A DNA stretch of 64,000 nucleotides from Bacteroidota bacterium (GCA_024280155.1 JAJRQQ010000079.1:18520-82519); one strand, 5' to 3'; counted from the first letter of the stretch, positions 9,387-19,281 are shown. Notes: a model not told the origin generated them from the sequence alone. Made by a program: numbers and translations.

Positions 9387-9418
9387 TACGGGCAGGTCGC
9401 GACCTGCCCGTACTATTT
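9381..9418. repeat. Perfect 38-bp palindrome (REP-like element or bidirectional terminator)
   Basis: AAATAGTACGGGCAGGTCG|CGACCTGCCCGTACTATTT, each half the exact reverse complement of the other. Confidence 0.9.
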
Positions 9419-9432
9419 TATGGGTGACTATT

Positions 9433-9819
9433 TTAGAATGGTAAGTCGTCGTCTTCAGCAGGTTCTGTACTAGCAGTTGGAGCTGCGGCCGGTGTACTTT
9501 CCATATTCATTGCTGACGGTCCACCTTGGGGCATACCTTGAGCATCTTTTTCAATTCTCCAAGCATCTAATGTGTTGAAGTATCTCACTTCTCCTTGAGG
9601 GCTTGTCCACTCACGTCCACGTAAGTTGAAAGATACAGTTACTTGGTCATTTTCATTGAATGCATCGAGCATCGCACATTTATCTTGTGCTGCTTGAAAC
9701 ATAATATCTTGCGGATACATTCCTGTTCCTTCTGTTACTACGAATTCACGTACTGAAAATTTATCAGAAACCTTTCTCGTTTCTTTAATGATTTTGATTG
9801 TTCCTTTTAATTGGTACAT
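9433..9819 (-). CDS. DUF3127-like OB-fold protein with SSB-like acidic tip (DDDLPF)
   Basis: MYQLKGTIKIIKETRKVSDKFSVREFVVTEGTGMYPQDIMFQAAQDKC...REWTSPQGEVRYFNTLDAWRIEK...AEDDDLPF. Confidence 0.8.
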   Translation of the reverse strand: MYQLKGTIKIIKETRKVSDKFSVREFVVTEGTGMYPQDIMFQAAQDKCAMLDAFNENDQVTVSFNLRGREWTSPQGEVRYFNTLDAWRIEKDAQGMPQGGPSAMNMESTPAAAPTASTEPAEDDDLPF

Positions 9820-9844
9820 TTTTATTCTTCTTTTATTTGTTTAT

Positions 9845-10195
9845 TTAAAATGGTACGCCACCATCTTCTGTGTTTTCTGTTTCCATTGGTGAAGGACCAC
9901 CTTGAGGCATTCCTTGACCATCTTTTTCAATTCTCCATGCATCTAAAGTGTTAAAATATTTCACTTCTCCCTGAGGACTTGTCCATTCACGACCACGTAA
10001 GTTGAAAGAAACGATTACTTGATCGTTTTCATTGACAGCATCTAACATCGCACATTTATCTTGCGCTGCTTGAAACATAATATCTTGAGGATACATTCCT
10101 GTACCTTCAGTTACAACGAATTCACGGACTGAAAATTTATCTGACACTTTTCTCGTTTCTTTAATGAGTTTTATGGTCCCTTTTAATTGATACAT
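9845..10195 (-). CDS. DUF3127-like OB-fold protein, tandem paralogue
   Basis: About 5 substitutions over the first 100 aa versus 9433..9819; tail EDGGVPF. Confidence 0.8.
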   Translation of the reverse strand: MYQLKGTIKLIKETRKVSDKFSVREFVVTEGTGMYPQDIMFQAAQDKCAMLDAVNENDQVIVSFNLRGREWTSPQGEVKYFNTLDAWRIEKDGQGMPQGGPSPMETENTEDGGVPF

Positions 10196-10215
10196 AGATT
10201 TTAGGTTAATTTATT

Positions 10216-11112
10216 TTATCCGTTATTGAAAGAAAGCAATGTCATCCACGCTTCTTCAACTTTATTTTCTGTTAATAATTCTTTTGCTCTTTGGTGCAAT
10301 TCCTTTTCCAATTGAATTGCATTTTCTTCTAAAGTAACAAAAAGTTCGCTCAATTCTATGAGTTTATATTCGTTTACATCCGTTTCGTTTGGAATTTCTT
10401 CAATATTTCCCAGTTGACCAAGGTCATTCCCTGTGAGAATTTCACTGTTTTTAATGTCTTCAGGAATTGTATCGAACCCTACTCCGATTGTTGTGATTGG
10501 TTTCTCAATTTCAAACATAGAATTTTTATCTGCTCTACAATACCAATTGCCACCCATTCTTGCAACAAGATCAATTTTATGTTGGTCAATTGCACCATCA
10601 GAATTAAGAATAGACTCGTCAATGTGAATTTTTTGAACCTCACAAATGATAAGATTTCCAGCGCCACCTTCAGTACCTAATTCTTTTACTTCAATTACTT
10701 TACATTCAAACTGAACAGGCGATTCTTTTACTCTTTTCGGTTGAATTGTTTCCGAATCGATAGGAGTAAAACCTGTTTTAGTGAATTCATCAACGTCAGG
10801 AGCAAAAGGCGAACTTGCCAAACTCATTTGGTGCACCATTTCATGAGTGACTACATTGATTACAACTTCAGGAACAATTTTTACATTGTTGTAAGTGTCT
10901 TTGGTTGTGTTCGTTCTGCCACTTCTAGCTGGAGAAAAAATCAATACCGGTGGATTTGCACTAAAAACATTGAAAAAAGAAAAAGGAGCAAGATTATCAT
11001 TCCCTTCAGCATCTACAGTAGAAGCAAAAGCAATTGGTCTTGGTCCAATTGCCCCGAGTAAATAATGGTGCAATTTAGGGATAGGAATTTCTTTAGGATC
11101 AATGGTTAACAT
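10216..11112 (-). CDS. Flavin reductase family protein
   Basis: HHYLLGAIGPRPIAFASTVDAEGNDNLAPFSFFNVFSANPPVLIFSPARSGRTNTTKDTYNNV. Confidence 0.88.
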   Translation of the reverse strand: MLTIDPKEIPIPKLHHYLLGAIGPRPIAFASTVDAEGNDNLAPFSFFNVFSANPPVLIFSPARSGRTNTTKDTYNNVKIVPEVVINVVTHEMVHQMSLASSPFAPDVDEFTKTGFTPIDSETIQPKRVKESPVQFECKVIEVKELGTEGGAGNLIICEVQKIHIDESILNSDGAIDQHKIDLVARMGGNWYCRADKNSMFEIEKPITTIGVGFDTIPEDIKNSEILTGNDLGQLGNIEEIPNETDVNEYKLIELSELFVTLEENAIQLEKELHQRAKELLTENKVEEAWMTLLSFNNG

Positions 11113-11200
11113 AATTCAATCTTTTTGTAGCGACAAAGTTACGTTGTTTTTTACGGAATTTGACAAATACTTAGAATAGTTTTTCAACATTTTACACACA

Positions 11201-11230
11201 AAAAAAGCCAACTGTAAAAGTTGGCTTTTT
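11201..11230 (-). terminator. Rho-independent terminator
   Basis: AAAAAGCCAACT...AGTTGGCTTTTT stem. Confidence 0.8.
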
Positions 11231-11246
11231 GAAAGGGTTATCCTTA

Positions 11247-11783
11247 TTAAAGAGCGTCTTTTGCTTCGTGAAAGTCAGACAAAGCAGCGCCAAAAGCATC
11301 TTGCTTTTCGTATATTTTATCTTCAATTGGTAAAATTGTTTTTTCAAATTGTTTATCTTCAGCATCAGTCCAATCAGATTTTATCAACAAATCAGCATTT
11401 TCTTTTGCGATATTGCAATAATCAATGATTGCTTGAAAATATTCAATGGCTGCAGTTTTTGTTATGTTTGCTGGTTCTTCAAGTTTCTCAGCATTAGTGC
11501 CAGTGATTTGATGAGCGTTTACTTCTGCAATCATATCATTTATTTCTGCAGTGACTTCATCTATTTTATTTGAAAATCCGTTCGCATCAAGATCTGTTTC
11601 TTCTGCTTCAATGATGCTTTCAAATTTTTCATTGGCATTTTCTGTATGTGAAATCATGATGTCATACCATTCCTCACTTGAAACTTCGATAGGTTCTCTT
11701 TCTTCAATGGAAGAGTTAGAGTCTCCGCAAGAAGAAAATATGAACAAAGAAGTTGTAAGCAGGATAAATAATAAATTTTTCAT
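11247..11783 (-). CDS. Hypothetical lipoprotein
   Basis: Signal peptide with FSSCGD lipobox; helical, acidic remainder. Confidence 0.7.
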   Translation of the reverse strand: MKNLLFILLTTSLFIFSSCGDSNSSIEEREPIEVSSEEWYDIMISHTENANEKFESIIEAEETDLDANGFSNKIDEVTAEINDMIAEVNAHQITGTNAEKLEEPANITKTAAIEYFQAIIDYCNIAKENADLLIKSDWTDAEDKQFEKTILPIEDKIYEKQDAFGAALSDFHEAKDAL

Positions 11784-11888
11784 GGAGTTTGTTTTATATT
11801 TTTTTGTACAAATATATGTTATTGTTCTTTAATTGATAATTAAAATGAAAAAAAATATTCAAATGTTTTACAATCTAAAATAAATCAA

Positions 11889-11896
11889 TATCTTTG
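11889..11896 (+). promoter_or_regulatory. Bacteroidota -7 element TATCTTTG upstream of tRNA-Leu
   Basis: TATCTTTGCACTCC upstream of tRNA; consensus TAnnTTTG. Confidence 0.65.
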
Positions 11897-11931
11897 CACT
11901 CCATTTTAAAAGGAATGGAATTTGAAATATT

Positions 11932-12013
11932 GCGGATGTGGTGAAATTGGTAGACACGCTAGACTTAGGATCTAGTGCCGCGAGGTGTGTGGGTTCGAGT
12001 CCCTCCATCCGCA
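11932..12013 (+). tRNA. tRNA-Leu (anticodon TAG)
   Basis: GCGGATG...CTAGA-CTTAGGA-TCTAG...GGTTCGAGTCC...CATCCGCA; long variable arm. Confidence 0.95.
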
Positions 12014-12022
12014 CTGAATAGG

Positions 12023-12055
12023 ATGGTATAAGATAGACTTATACCATTTTTTTTT
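12023..12055 (+). terminator. Rho-independent terminator
   Basis: ATGGTATAAG-ATAGA-CTTATACCAT then T-run. Confidence 0.75.
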
Positions 12056-12082
12056 AATAAAGAATTAGTAAATAAAAAAAGT

Positions 12083-13435
12083 ATGAATATTGTTCGTGAA
12101 GACATCGATGCATTAAATGCAACTTTAACTGTTAAGGTTGCTCCTGAAGATTACCAAGGTAAAGTAGATGAAGTTATACAAAAATACCGTAAAACTGCTA
12201 AAATTCCTGGTTTTAGAGATGGTAAGATCCCAATGGGTATGATCAAGAAGCAATATGGAACAACTGTTTTATCGGATGAGCTTAATAAAGTTGTGAATGA
12301 ATCACTTCAAAAATTCATCACTGATAACAAAATTGAAATTCTTGGAAACCCCATTCCTTCTGAGGAAAAAGGGTTTGATGGCGATTTTAAAAACCCAGGA
12401 GAATTCACTTTTACATACGATTTAGGTTTAGCTCCTGAAATTAAAATTTCTCTTTCAGTAAAAAATAAATTCGATTACAATAAAGTGAGAATTGACAAGA
12501 AATTAATCGACAAACAAGTTGATGATTTACGTCGTCGTTACGGGAAATTAATTTCACTTGAAGAGGTCGGAGAAAAAGACATGATTTTAGCTCAGTTTGT
12601 TGAATTAAATGATGATGATTCAATCAAAGAAAGCGGTATTCTTCATTCTTCTACAATTTCAATGGAATTTGTTGAAGATAAAAAAACAAGCAAAGAATTA
12701 ATAGGGAAGAAAGTTGGTGATAAAGTAATTGTTGACCCTGCTAAAGTTTCTAAAGGTGGAAAAGATACAGCGGCAATGCTTGGTGTTTCTGAAGAGGAAT
12801 TAGCGAATGTTTCTGAGAAGTTTCAAATGACAATCACTGAGATTAAAGGAATGGAGTTGGCTGAGTTGAATACAGAATTGTATGACAAGCTTTTTGGACC
12901 TGATACTATAAAAGACGAGAAAGAATTAAGGGCTAGAGTAAAGAAAGATTTAGAGGAAATGTTTGTCAATGATTCTGATAAGCTGTTAACTCGTGCAGTA
13001 TATGACAACTTAATCGAGAAAACGAAAGTTGAATTGCCAGATGCTTGTATGAAACGTTGGATTAAATTGTCAAACGAAAAAAACATTTCTGATGAGCAAA
13101 TTGAAGCAGAGTACGGTGGATATGCGAAAGGTTTGAAATGGCAATTGATTCAAGGGAAGATTTTTAAAGATAACGATATCAAAGTAGACCACGCAGAGGT
13201 TGTTGAGTTCACAAAAGGTCTTTTGGTAAGCAACTACGCTCAATACGGTATGCCAGCACCAGAAGACAAAGAGTTAACTGCTTCGGCTATGCAAGTGTTG
13301 CAAAACCAAGAAGAGGCAAATCGTATCTATGATATGTTAGGTGAGCAAAAGTTGACTAAATTCTTCAAAGGGACTGTTAAATTAAATGAAAAAGAGATTT
13401 CTTACGACAAATTTGTAGAATTGGCCTCAAAATAA
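12083..13435 (+). CDS. tig: Trigger factor
   Basis: VAPEDYQGKVDEVIQKYRKTAKIPGFRDGKIPMGMIKKQYG trigger-factor N-terminal signature. Confidence 0.95.
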   Translation: MNIVREDIDALNATLTVKVAPEDYQGKVDEVIQKYRKTAKIPGFRDGKIPMGMIKKQYGTTVLSDELNKVVNESLQKFITDNKIEILGNPIPSEEKGFDGDFKNPGEFTFTYDLGLAPEIKISLSVKNKFDYNKVRIDKKLIDKQVDDLRRRYGKLISLEEVGEKDMILAQFVELNDDDSIKESGILHSSTISMEFVEDKKTSKELIGKKVGDKVIVDPAKVSKGGKDTAAMLGVSEEELANVSEKFQMTITEIKGMELAELNTELYDKLFGPDTIKDEKELRARVKKDLEEMFVNDSDKLLTRAVYDNLIEKTKVELPDACMKRWIKLSNEKNISDEQIEAEYGGYAKGLKWQLIQGKIFKDNDIKVDHAEVVEFTKGLLVSNYAQYGMPAPEDKELTASAMQVLQNQEEANRIYDMLGEQKLTKFFKGTVKLNEKEISYDKFVELASK

Positions 13436-13456
13436 TTGATTCAAATAGAATATGAG

Positions 13457-13487
13457 AAAGGTGAAGTGAAAGCTTCACCTTTTTTTT
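13457..13487 (+). terminator. Rho-independent terminator
   Basis: AAAGGTGAAG-TGAAAG-CTTCACCTTTTTTT. Confidence 0.85.
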
Positions 13488-13631
13488 GAATTTTTTTGAA
13501 TTCATTGAAGGTAAATAAAACTACTTCTAAAATTGATATTCTCTTAAGAGTTGACTAAATTTGTTTCTCTAATAATTTACATACTCGTCAACATTTCTAC
13601 ATTCTTATAGAAGGACGATAAAAAACATAAA

Positions 13632-15854
13632 ATGGCAAAAATCATTTACACTAAAACAGACGAAGCGCCAGCATTAGCGACGCAATCTTTTTTACCGATT
13701 ATCGAAGCTTTTTCTAAATCATCAGGTATTGATTTCGAAATTAGTGATATTTCCCTCGCTGGAAGAATCGTTGCTAAATTTGGATCTTATTTGAATGAAG
13801 ACCAACGACAAGAAGATGCGCTGGATTTATTAGGTGAATTGGTTTTAAAAGATGGAACAAATATTATAAAACTTCCAAACATTAGCGCGTCGACACCTCA
13901 ACTGAAATCGGCAATTAAAGAATTGCAAGACAAAGGATATGCTATTCCTGATTTTCCTGATAGTCCTTCGAATGATAAAGAAAAAGAAATAAGAGCTGTT
14001 TATGATAAGTTAAAAGGTTCTGCGGTAAACCCTGTTTTGAGAGAGGGTAATTCTGACCGTCGTGCTCCAAAGCCAGTGAAAGAATATGCAAGAAAGAATC
14101 CTCATTCAATGGGAGAATGGTCTTCGGGTTCTAAAACTCATGTTTCACATATGCCTGATGGAGATTTTGTTTCAAATGAGAAATCAGTTACTTTTGAAAA
14201 AGCAGGAAATGTTACGATTGAGTTAACATCAAATAATGGTGTGAAAACAATTCTTAAGCAAAACACAGCTGTTCTTGAAAACGAAATTATTGATGCATCA
14301 GTTTTAAGTAAAAATAAATTGGTTGCTTTTTTGGAAGAACAAATGAATGACGCGCAAGAAAAAGGTGTCTTATTCTCTGTTCATATGAAAGCAACCATGA
14401 TGAAAGTTTCTGATCCAATTATTTTTGGACACGTTGTTAAGGTTTATTTCAAAGAATTATTCGAAAAACATGGTTCAACTTTTGATGAACTTGGAATAAA
14501 TGTAAACAATGGTTTTGGGAATTTGTTGAGCAACATTGAGCAACTTCCTGAAGATAAAAGAAAAGAAATTGAAGCAGATATCGCTAAATGTTATGCAAGT
14601 CGCCCTGATTTAGCCATGGTGAATTCTGATAAAGGAATCACAAATCTAAATGTGCCAAGTGATGTAATTATCGATGCTTCCATGCCTGCAATGATTCGTA
14701 CTTCTGGTCAGATGTGGAATAAAGAAGGTCAACAACAAGATACGAAAGCAGTTATTCCAGATAACAGTTATGCTCAATTGTATCGAGTTACAATTGATTT
14801 TTGCAAGAAAAATGGTGCTTTTGATCCAACGACGATGGGAACTGTTCCAAATGTTGGTTTAATGGCTCAAAAAGCAGAAGAATATGGTTCGCATGATAAA
14901 ACATTTGAGATTTCTACTAGTGGAGTTGTTCGCGTTATAGATGATAATGGTACGACTTTAATGGAACACAATGTTGAAGAAGGTGATATTTGGAGAATGT
15001 GTCAAGTAAAAGATGCACCAATTAGAGATTGGGTAAAATTGGCAGTATCTCGTGCAAAATCAACCAATTGGCCGACAATATTTTGGCTGAATGAAACAAG
15101 AGCTCATGATGCTGAAATTATCAAGAAAGTAAACACTTATTTGGCAGAATTAGAAACTGAAGGACTAGATATTCGTATCATGTCTCAAGTTGATGCTTGC
15201 GAGTTTACTTTAGAAAGAACAGCGAGAGGAGAAAATACAATTTCTGTAACTGGAAACGTTCTGCGTGATTATTTAACGGACCTTTTCCCGATTCTTGAAT
15301 TAGGTACAAGTGCAAAAATGCTTTCCATCGTTCCGTTAATGAATGGAGGAGGTCTTTTTGAAACGGGAGCAGGTGGTTCAGCTCCGAAACACGTCGAACA
15401 ATTCACAAAAGAAGGACATTTACGTTGGGATTCTCTTGGAGAGTTTTTAGCACTAGCAATGTCCTTTGAATACCTTTCGGAGAAAGAAAACAATGACAAA
15501 GCAAAAATTCTTGGAGAAACGTTAGATGCTGCGACTTCTCGTTTTTTGAACAATGACAAATCACCATCTCGTAAAGTTGGGGAATTAGACAATAGAGGCT
15601 CTCATTTCTACTTAGCAATGTATTGGGCAGATGAATTAGCGAAGCAAAAAGAGGATGAAGATCTTCGTAAACAGTTCAAACACATTGCCGAAGAATTGGC
15701 AACGAACGAAGCTACAATCGTTAATGAATTGAATAAAGCTCAAGGGACACCAGTTAATCTAAATGGATATTATTTTGGGGATGATAATTTGATCGCTGAA
15801 GCAATGAGACCAAGTAAAACATTGAATACAATTATTGAGGAAATAAATAAATAA
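13632..15854 (+). CDS. icd: NADP-dependent isocitrate dehydrogenase, monomeric type
   Basis: [24 protein letters not shown]...[20 protein letters not shown]; 740 aa. Confidence 0.95.
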   Translation: MAKIIYTKTDEAPALATQSFLPIIEAFSKSSGIDFEISDISLAGRIVAKFGSYLNEDQRQEDALDLLGELVLKDGTNIIKLPNISASTPQLKSAIKELQDKGYAIPDFPDSPSNDKEKEIRAVYDKLKGSAVNPVLREGNSDRRAPKPVKEYARKNPHSMGEWSSGSKTHVSHMPDGDFVSNEKSVTFEKAGNVTIELTSNNGVKTILKQNTAVLENEIIDASVLSKNKLVAFLEEQMNDAQEKGVLFSVHMKATMMKVSDPIIFGHVVKVYFKELFEKHGSTFDELGINVNNGFGNLLSNIEQLPEDKRKEIEADIAKCYASRPDLAMVNSDKGITNLNVPSDVIIDASMPAMIRTSGQMWNKEGQQQDTKAVIPDNSYAQLYRVTIDFCKKNGAFDPTTMGTVPNVGLMAQKAEEYGSHDKTFEISTSGVVRVIDDNGTTLMEHNVEEGDIWRMCQVKDAPIRDWVKLAVSRAKSTNWPTIFWLNETRAHDAEIIKKVNTYLAELETEGLDIRIMSQVDACEFTLERTARGENTISVTGNVLRDYLTDLFPILELGTSAKMLSIVPLMNGGGLFETGAGGSAPKHVEQFTKEGHLRWDSLGEFLALAMSFEYLSEKENNDKAKILGETLDAATSRFLNNDKSPSRKVGELDNRGSHFYLAMYWADELAKQKEDEDLRKQFKHIAEELATNEATIVNELNKAQGTPVNLNGYYFGDDNLIAEAMRPSKTLNTIIEEINK

Positions 15855-15866
15855 CTTGTTTTTTTG

Positions 15867-15910
15867 AAAATGAGAAAGGCTTTGATTGATTTCAAAGCCT
15901 TTCTCATTTT
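15867..15910. terminator. Bidirectional terminator hairpin
   Basis: AAAATGAGAAAGGCTTTGA...TCAAAGCCTTTCTCATTTT, 19-bp stem. Confidence 0.85.
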
Positions 15911-15925
15911 AAGGAATGAATAATT

Positions 15926-17107
15926 TTATTGTTTCACCAACTTGTATGAATTCCCTTTGTATCGAATAATGTAAATTCCATCTGAATACTTACTCAAATC
16001 GATATGTTGTGATTGACTACTAAGTATAGTTTCTCCCATGAGATTCATTATTTTATATTCTTCCTCAAAAATTGTAGAAGTAAAAAATTGCCCATCGTTA
16101 GAAGGGTTCGGGTAGAATAAAATAAAATTAATATTGCTTTCATCTAAGCCAACTTGAGATAATTGAATGGTTAGTGTCTGCGTAGAATGAACGACTTGTG
16201 TGTTTAAATCAAAATATTCAACTTGCACTAGATAATTTGCATCCGTTCCCGTTTTAATCATTGTTCCATAACGCTCGCCAGGTAGAACTTCTACTGTGTC
16301 CCCAATTTGTTGTTGAGGCAAAGGTCTTCCGTCACTAGAAATTGTTCTTGCATTTAATGAACTTGGGAAAATATAACGTACACCGTAATAACCAATGTTA
16401 ACGAGTCTTGTATAAACATCTTCATTCGGTAAAGCGTAATTATAATTTGCAGGGTCTGCTAACTGAGAATCTGATTTACCATTGATGAGGAAGTATTGTG
16501 GAGCATAAACATCGGGTACAGCAACTGGTTGAGGGGTTGCTGCATCATACAGATGGTTTAAGACAGAGTTTTTATGCCAAAAAGTATCAATTTCAGAAGC
16601 ATTCCAAACAAAATCTCGACCGTATTGTTCACCACCAGCCCATGTTAAATAACTGTTCTCTTGAGGGTGAACGACAATGACTCCATACATACCCGCTTGA
16701 ACATGTAGTGTGGATACAACGTGACAATGGTAAATGTATGTTCCCGCATGAGGAGCTTTGAAACGATAGAAGCCATGTTCGGCATGGTTTACTTGGAATG
16801 ATAAACTCGGAACCCCATCATTTTCTTGATCAACATCCAACCCATGTAAATGAATTGTATGAGGGGCACCTTGTGACATATTCAAGAAATCAATGAGAAC
16901 ACTATCACCTTCGATCATGTGTAAAATGGGACCTGGTATTTCTATAATATCAGAAGTGTTGTTAGCAAATCCAAATATTCGCGGAAACGCACCATCATGT
17001 AGCAGAATATTACCAGTACTTCTTCCTACAATTAATTGAGTGTAATCAATTTGAGAAAAGCTCGAAATAGAATTGGCTATAATTATTAATATGAATATAA
17101 TTCTCAT
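15926..17107 (-). CDS. Multicopper oxidase/cupredoxin domain protein (type 1 Cu motif) with T9SS C-terminal domain
   Basis: HTIHLHGLD, YIYHCHVVSTLHVQAGM, C-terminal LFYPNPSNDGQFF...YSDGIYIIRYKG. Confidence 0.85.
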   Translation of the reverse strand: MRIIFILIIIANSISSFSQIDYTQLIVGRSTGNILLHDGAFPRIFGFANNTSDIIEIPGPILHMIEGDSVLIDFLNMSQGAPHTIHLHGLDVDQENDGVPSLSFQVNHAEHGFYRFKAPHAGTYIYHCHVVSTLHVQAGMYGVIVVHPQENSYLTWAGGEQYGRDFVWNASEIDTFWHKNSVLNHLYDAATPQPVAVPDVYAPQYFLINGKSDSQLADPANYNYALPNEDVYTRLVNIGYYGVRYIFPSSLNARTISSDGRPLPQQQIGDTVEVLPGERYGTMIKTGTDANYLVQVEYFDLNTQVVHSTQTLTIQLSQVGLDESNINFILFYPNPSNDGQFFTSTIFEEEYKIMNLMGETILSSQSQHIDLSKYSDGIYIIRYKGNSYKLVKQ

Positions 17108-17967
17108 GGTGCAATATTTAAAGTTAAAAACATTCCTGTTGCATAAACTTGTCCTGACGATACTGCAGCGAGATTGTGATCATGGACAGGGTATTCTCCT
17201 GGTTTATCAGGTGTGCAAGAAAGTACAAGGTATTCTGAAGGGTAAATTGGAAAAGTGTCTTTGGAACGACCAATGTTGATAGCCTTCTTTGAATCGTCTT
17301 CAATGGTTAAATGATAGCCGTGAAAATGCATGGAATGTATACTAAGACCATTGTTAAGAATAACGATTTTAAATTCTTGTCCCACATTCCCAACTGGGCG
17401 AGCTATTGGGTCACCATTTACGTTTGGATGACTTTTTCCATTCACAGTAAAGTAATCGGGTTCATAGTCTGTTAAAGTCGGTTGAGCAGAATTAGAGATG
17501 ATTTCAGCATTCCAAACTGAATCAATTTCACGTAAATCCCAATAGAAATAGGTTGAATTGTCTGTTAGTTCTTTGATGTGAATTAGTCCAGATAAACCCA
17601 CGTATTCATTGTAGGGTTGGTTAGAATTATCATAATATCTAAAAACTCCAGCCGTTGTCAGTTGAATGTTTTGCTCAATAGAATCACCTGCAGGTATGTT
17701 ACCGAAATCTATATATCCATCTATTTTAAAAGAATGGGCATCTGTGTCAAGGTTAACGACTTTTAAATTAACATCATCCCCTTTGCTCCAAATAAAAGTA
17801 TCACTATTTTCAGAAAATGAAGTTGACGTAGAAAAGGTTTTTGCTAAAACTTGAGTTCCATCCACAAGTGTTCTTGTTCCATTTTGTATGATTAAGCGTA
17901 CATCAATGGTTGCAGAAAAAGAGCTTGTTGCTTTCAATAGTACAAAAAATATAAAAAGTTTATTCAT
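17104..17967 (-). CDS. Cupredoxin/multicopper-oxidase-like secreted protein, translationally coupled to the next gene
   Basis: HSMHFHGYH and VHDHNLAAVSSGQVYATGM; ATGA overlap with 15926..17107. Confidence 0.8.
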   Translation of the reverse strand: MNKLFIFFVLLKATSSFSATIDVRLIIQNGTRTLVDGTQVLAKTFSTSTSFSENSDTFIWSKGDDVNLKVVNLDTDAHSFKIDGYIDFGNIPAGDSIEQNIQLTTAGVFRYYDNSNQPYNEYVGLSGLIHIKELTDNSTYFYWDLREIDSVWNAEIISNSAQPTLTDYEPDYFTVNGKSHPNVNGDPIARPVGNVGQEFKIVILNNGLSIHSMHFHGYHLTIEDDSKKAINIGRSKDTFPIYPSEYLVLSCTPDKPGEYPVHDHNLAAVSSGQVYATGMFLTLNIAP

Positions 17968-18046
17968 TATTTAATTTTTGGTAATAATAATAATTAATAG
18001 AATTTGTCGAGCAGAAAAACAAAATGAATTGTATTCCTAAAATGAA

Positions 18047-18997
18047 TTACAAAACCAAAATCTCCACTCGTCTATTCGCTTGTTCTTCGTAGGAGAATTT
18101 TGGATCAGGAAAGATAGGGTTCATATTTCCGTATCCTTTCGTAGTGAGGCGGTCTTTATTGATGCCATTTTCGACGAGGTATTTTTTTACTCGTTTTGCT
18201 CGTGCTTCTGATATCTTCTGTCCTGCGTTTGAATTGTCACCTCGAGCATCAACATGTCCTTGGATTTCAATTTTTAAATGAGAATTCAATAAAAGAAAAT
18301 CTCTCAATCTTTTTAATTTGGGTATTGAACTTTCTGTAATAATACTCGTTCCTGGTTTAAACTCAATGTCTTCAATACTGATACTGTGCCCACTTTCAAT
18401 TCGATTTAGGTAGATTACTACTTCTTGATTGTCAAAAGAAGTGGCTGAAAAGATAGTGTCAGTGAAGAAGTAACCTTCAATATCTGTTTTAATATTCAGT
18501 TTACATTTTCGCTCAATATTGAAATAAAGTTCAGAAGCACGATATGTACCATTGACTTGTCTAGACCCGTCAATGGTAATAGTCGCTAAAACCGGTTTTC
18601 TGTTTGCTTTATCCTTTACTACAATAGAGAATGTTGGGGCAAAATCGTCAAAACGTTTATCAATGATTTTTTCTTCCGTTTGGATAATAATATCAGGTTT
18701 GAAATGCCAGACTAAATTCATTTTGTGTTTTTTTCCTTTTGCAGTAGCAAAGAGGATATTTATTTTTTGTTCCTCTTTCAGCTTGATCGTGTATAAAAAA
18801 CCGCCCCCTGTTTTCTGATTAATTCCAATTGATTTTTTATCTTTTTTTATATAGAGTCGATTAATTTCGGCAACACCCGTTTTTATTTCAGAACAAATGT
18901 CTCTTTTTAATTGGTCAAAGACAACCATCTGAACGAAACCATCTTCTATGTTAGCAGTAAAAGTCAATTCACCATTTGATGGAGCGATAAACGACAC
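18047..18997 (-). CDS. OmpA-family protein (C-terminal OmpA domain); 5' end likely at 19219 with an in-frame TAA at 19199-19201
   Basis: KIEIQGHVDARGDNSNAGQKISEARAKRVKKYLVENGINKDRLTTKGYGNMNPI; in-frame upstream coding to 19219. Confidence 0.85.
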   Translation of the reverse strand: MSFIAPSNGELTFTANIEDGFVQMVVFDQLKRDICSEIKTGVAEINRLYIKKDKKSIGINQKTGGGFLYTIKLKEEQKINILFATAKGKKHKMNLVWHFKPDIIIQTEEKIIDKRFDDFAPTFSIVVKDKANRKPVLATITIDGSRQVNGTYRASELYFNIERKCKLNIKTDIEGYFFTDTIFSATSFDNQEVVIYLNRIESGHSISIEDIEFKPGTSIITESSIPKLKRLRDFLLLNSHLKIEIQGHVDARGDNSNAGQKISEARAKRVKKYLVENGINKDRLTTKGYGNMNPIFPDPKFSYEEQANRRVEILVL

Positions 18998-19281
18998 CCA
19001 AATTTGATTCTCGACTTCTACCGTCGCGAGAGATTTATACCTTAAAAGACTATTGATATTCTTTTTTCCGGTAAATTGTAGTGTATATTCTCCGTTGTTA
19101 AAGATATTTGCTGCACCAAAGCATGTATTTACTGATCCATCAATATTTAATGAAGGTTTTTGTGCTAGAATCCCGAAAGGAAGAGCAAAAAAGGTGAGTT
19201 AAATGAGTATCTTTGTCATGTTGATTTGATATGGAAATATATTGAAAAATATTATACATTTATTATTCCAAAAATATTTTT

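Noticed and set aside
9433-10195. Canonical single-stranded DNA-binding protein (ssb) pair
   Set aside because: The core matches DUF3127-like sequences better than canonical SSB; only the acidic tip is SSB-like.
10414-11061. Several plus-strand ORFs (88, 64, 106 aa) opposite the flavin reductase
   Set aside because: Antisense shadow ORFs with no domain signature.
17104-17107. Frameshift splitting one multicopper oxidase gene
   Set aside because: The second ORF has its own ATG (ATGA overlap) and a complete signal peptide, MRIIFILIIIANSISSFSQ, so these are two genes.
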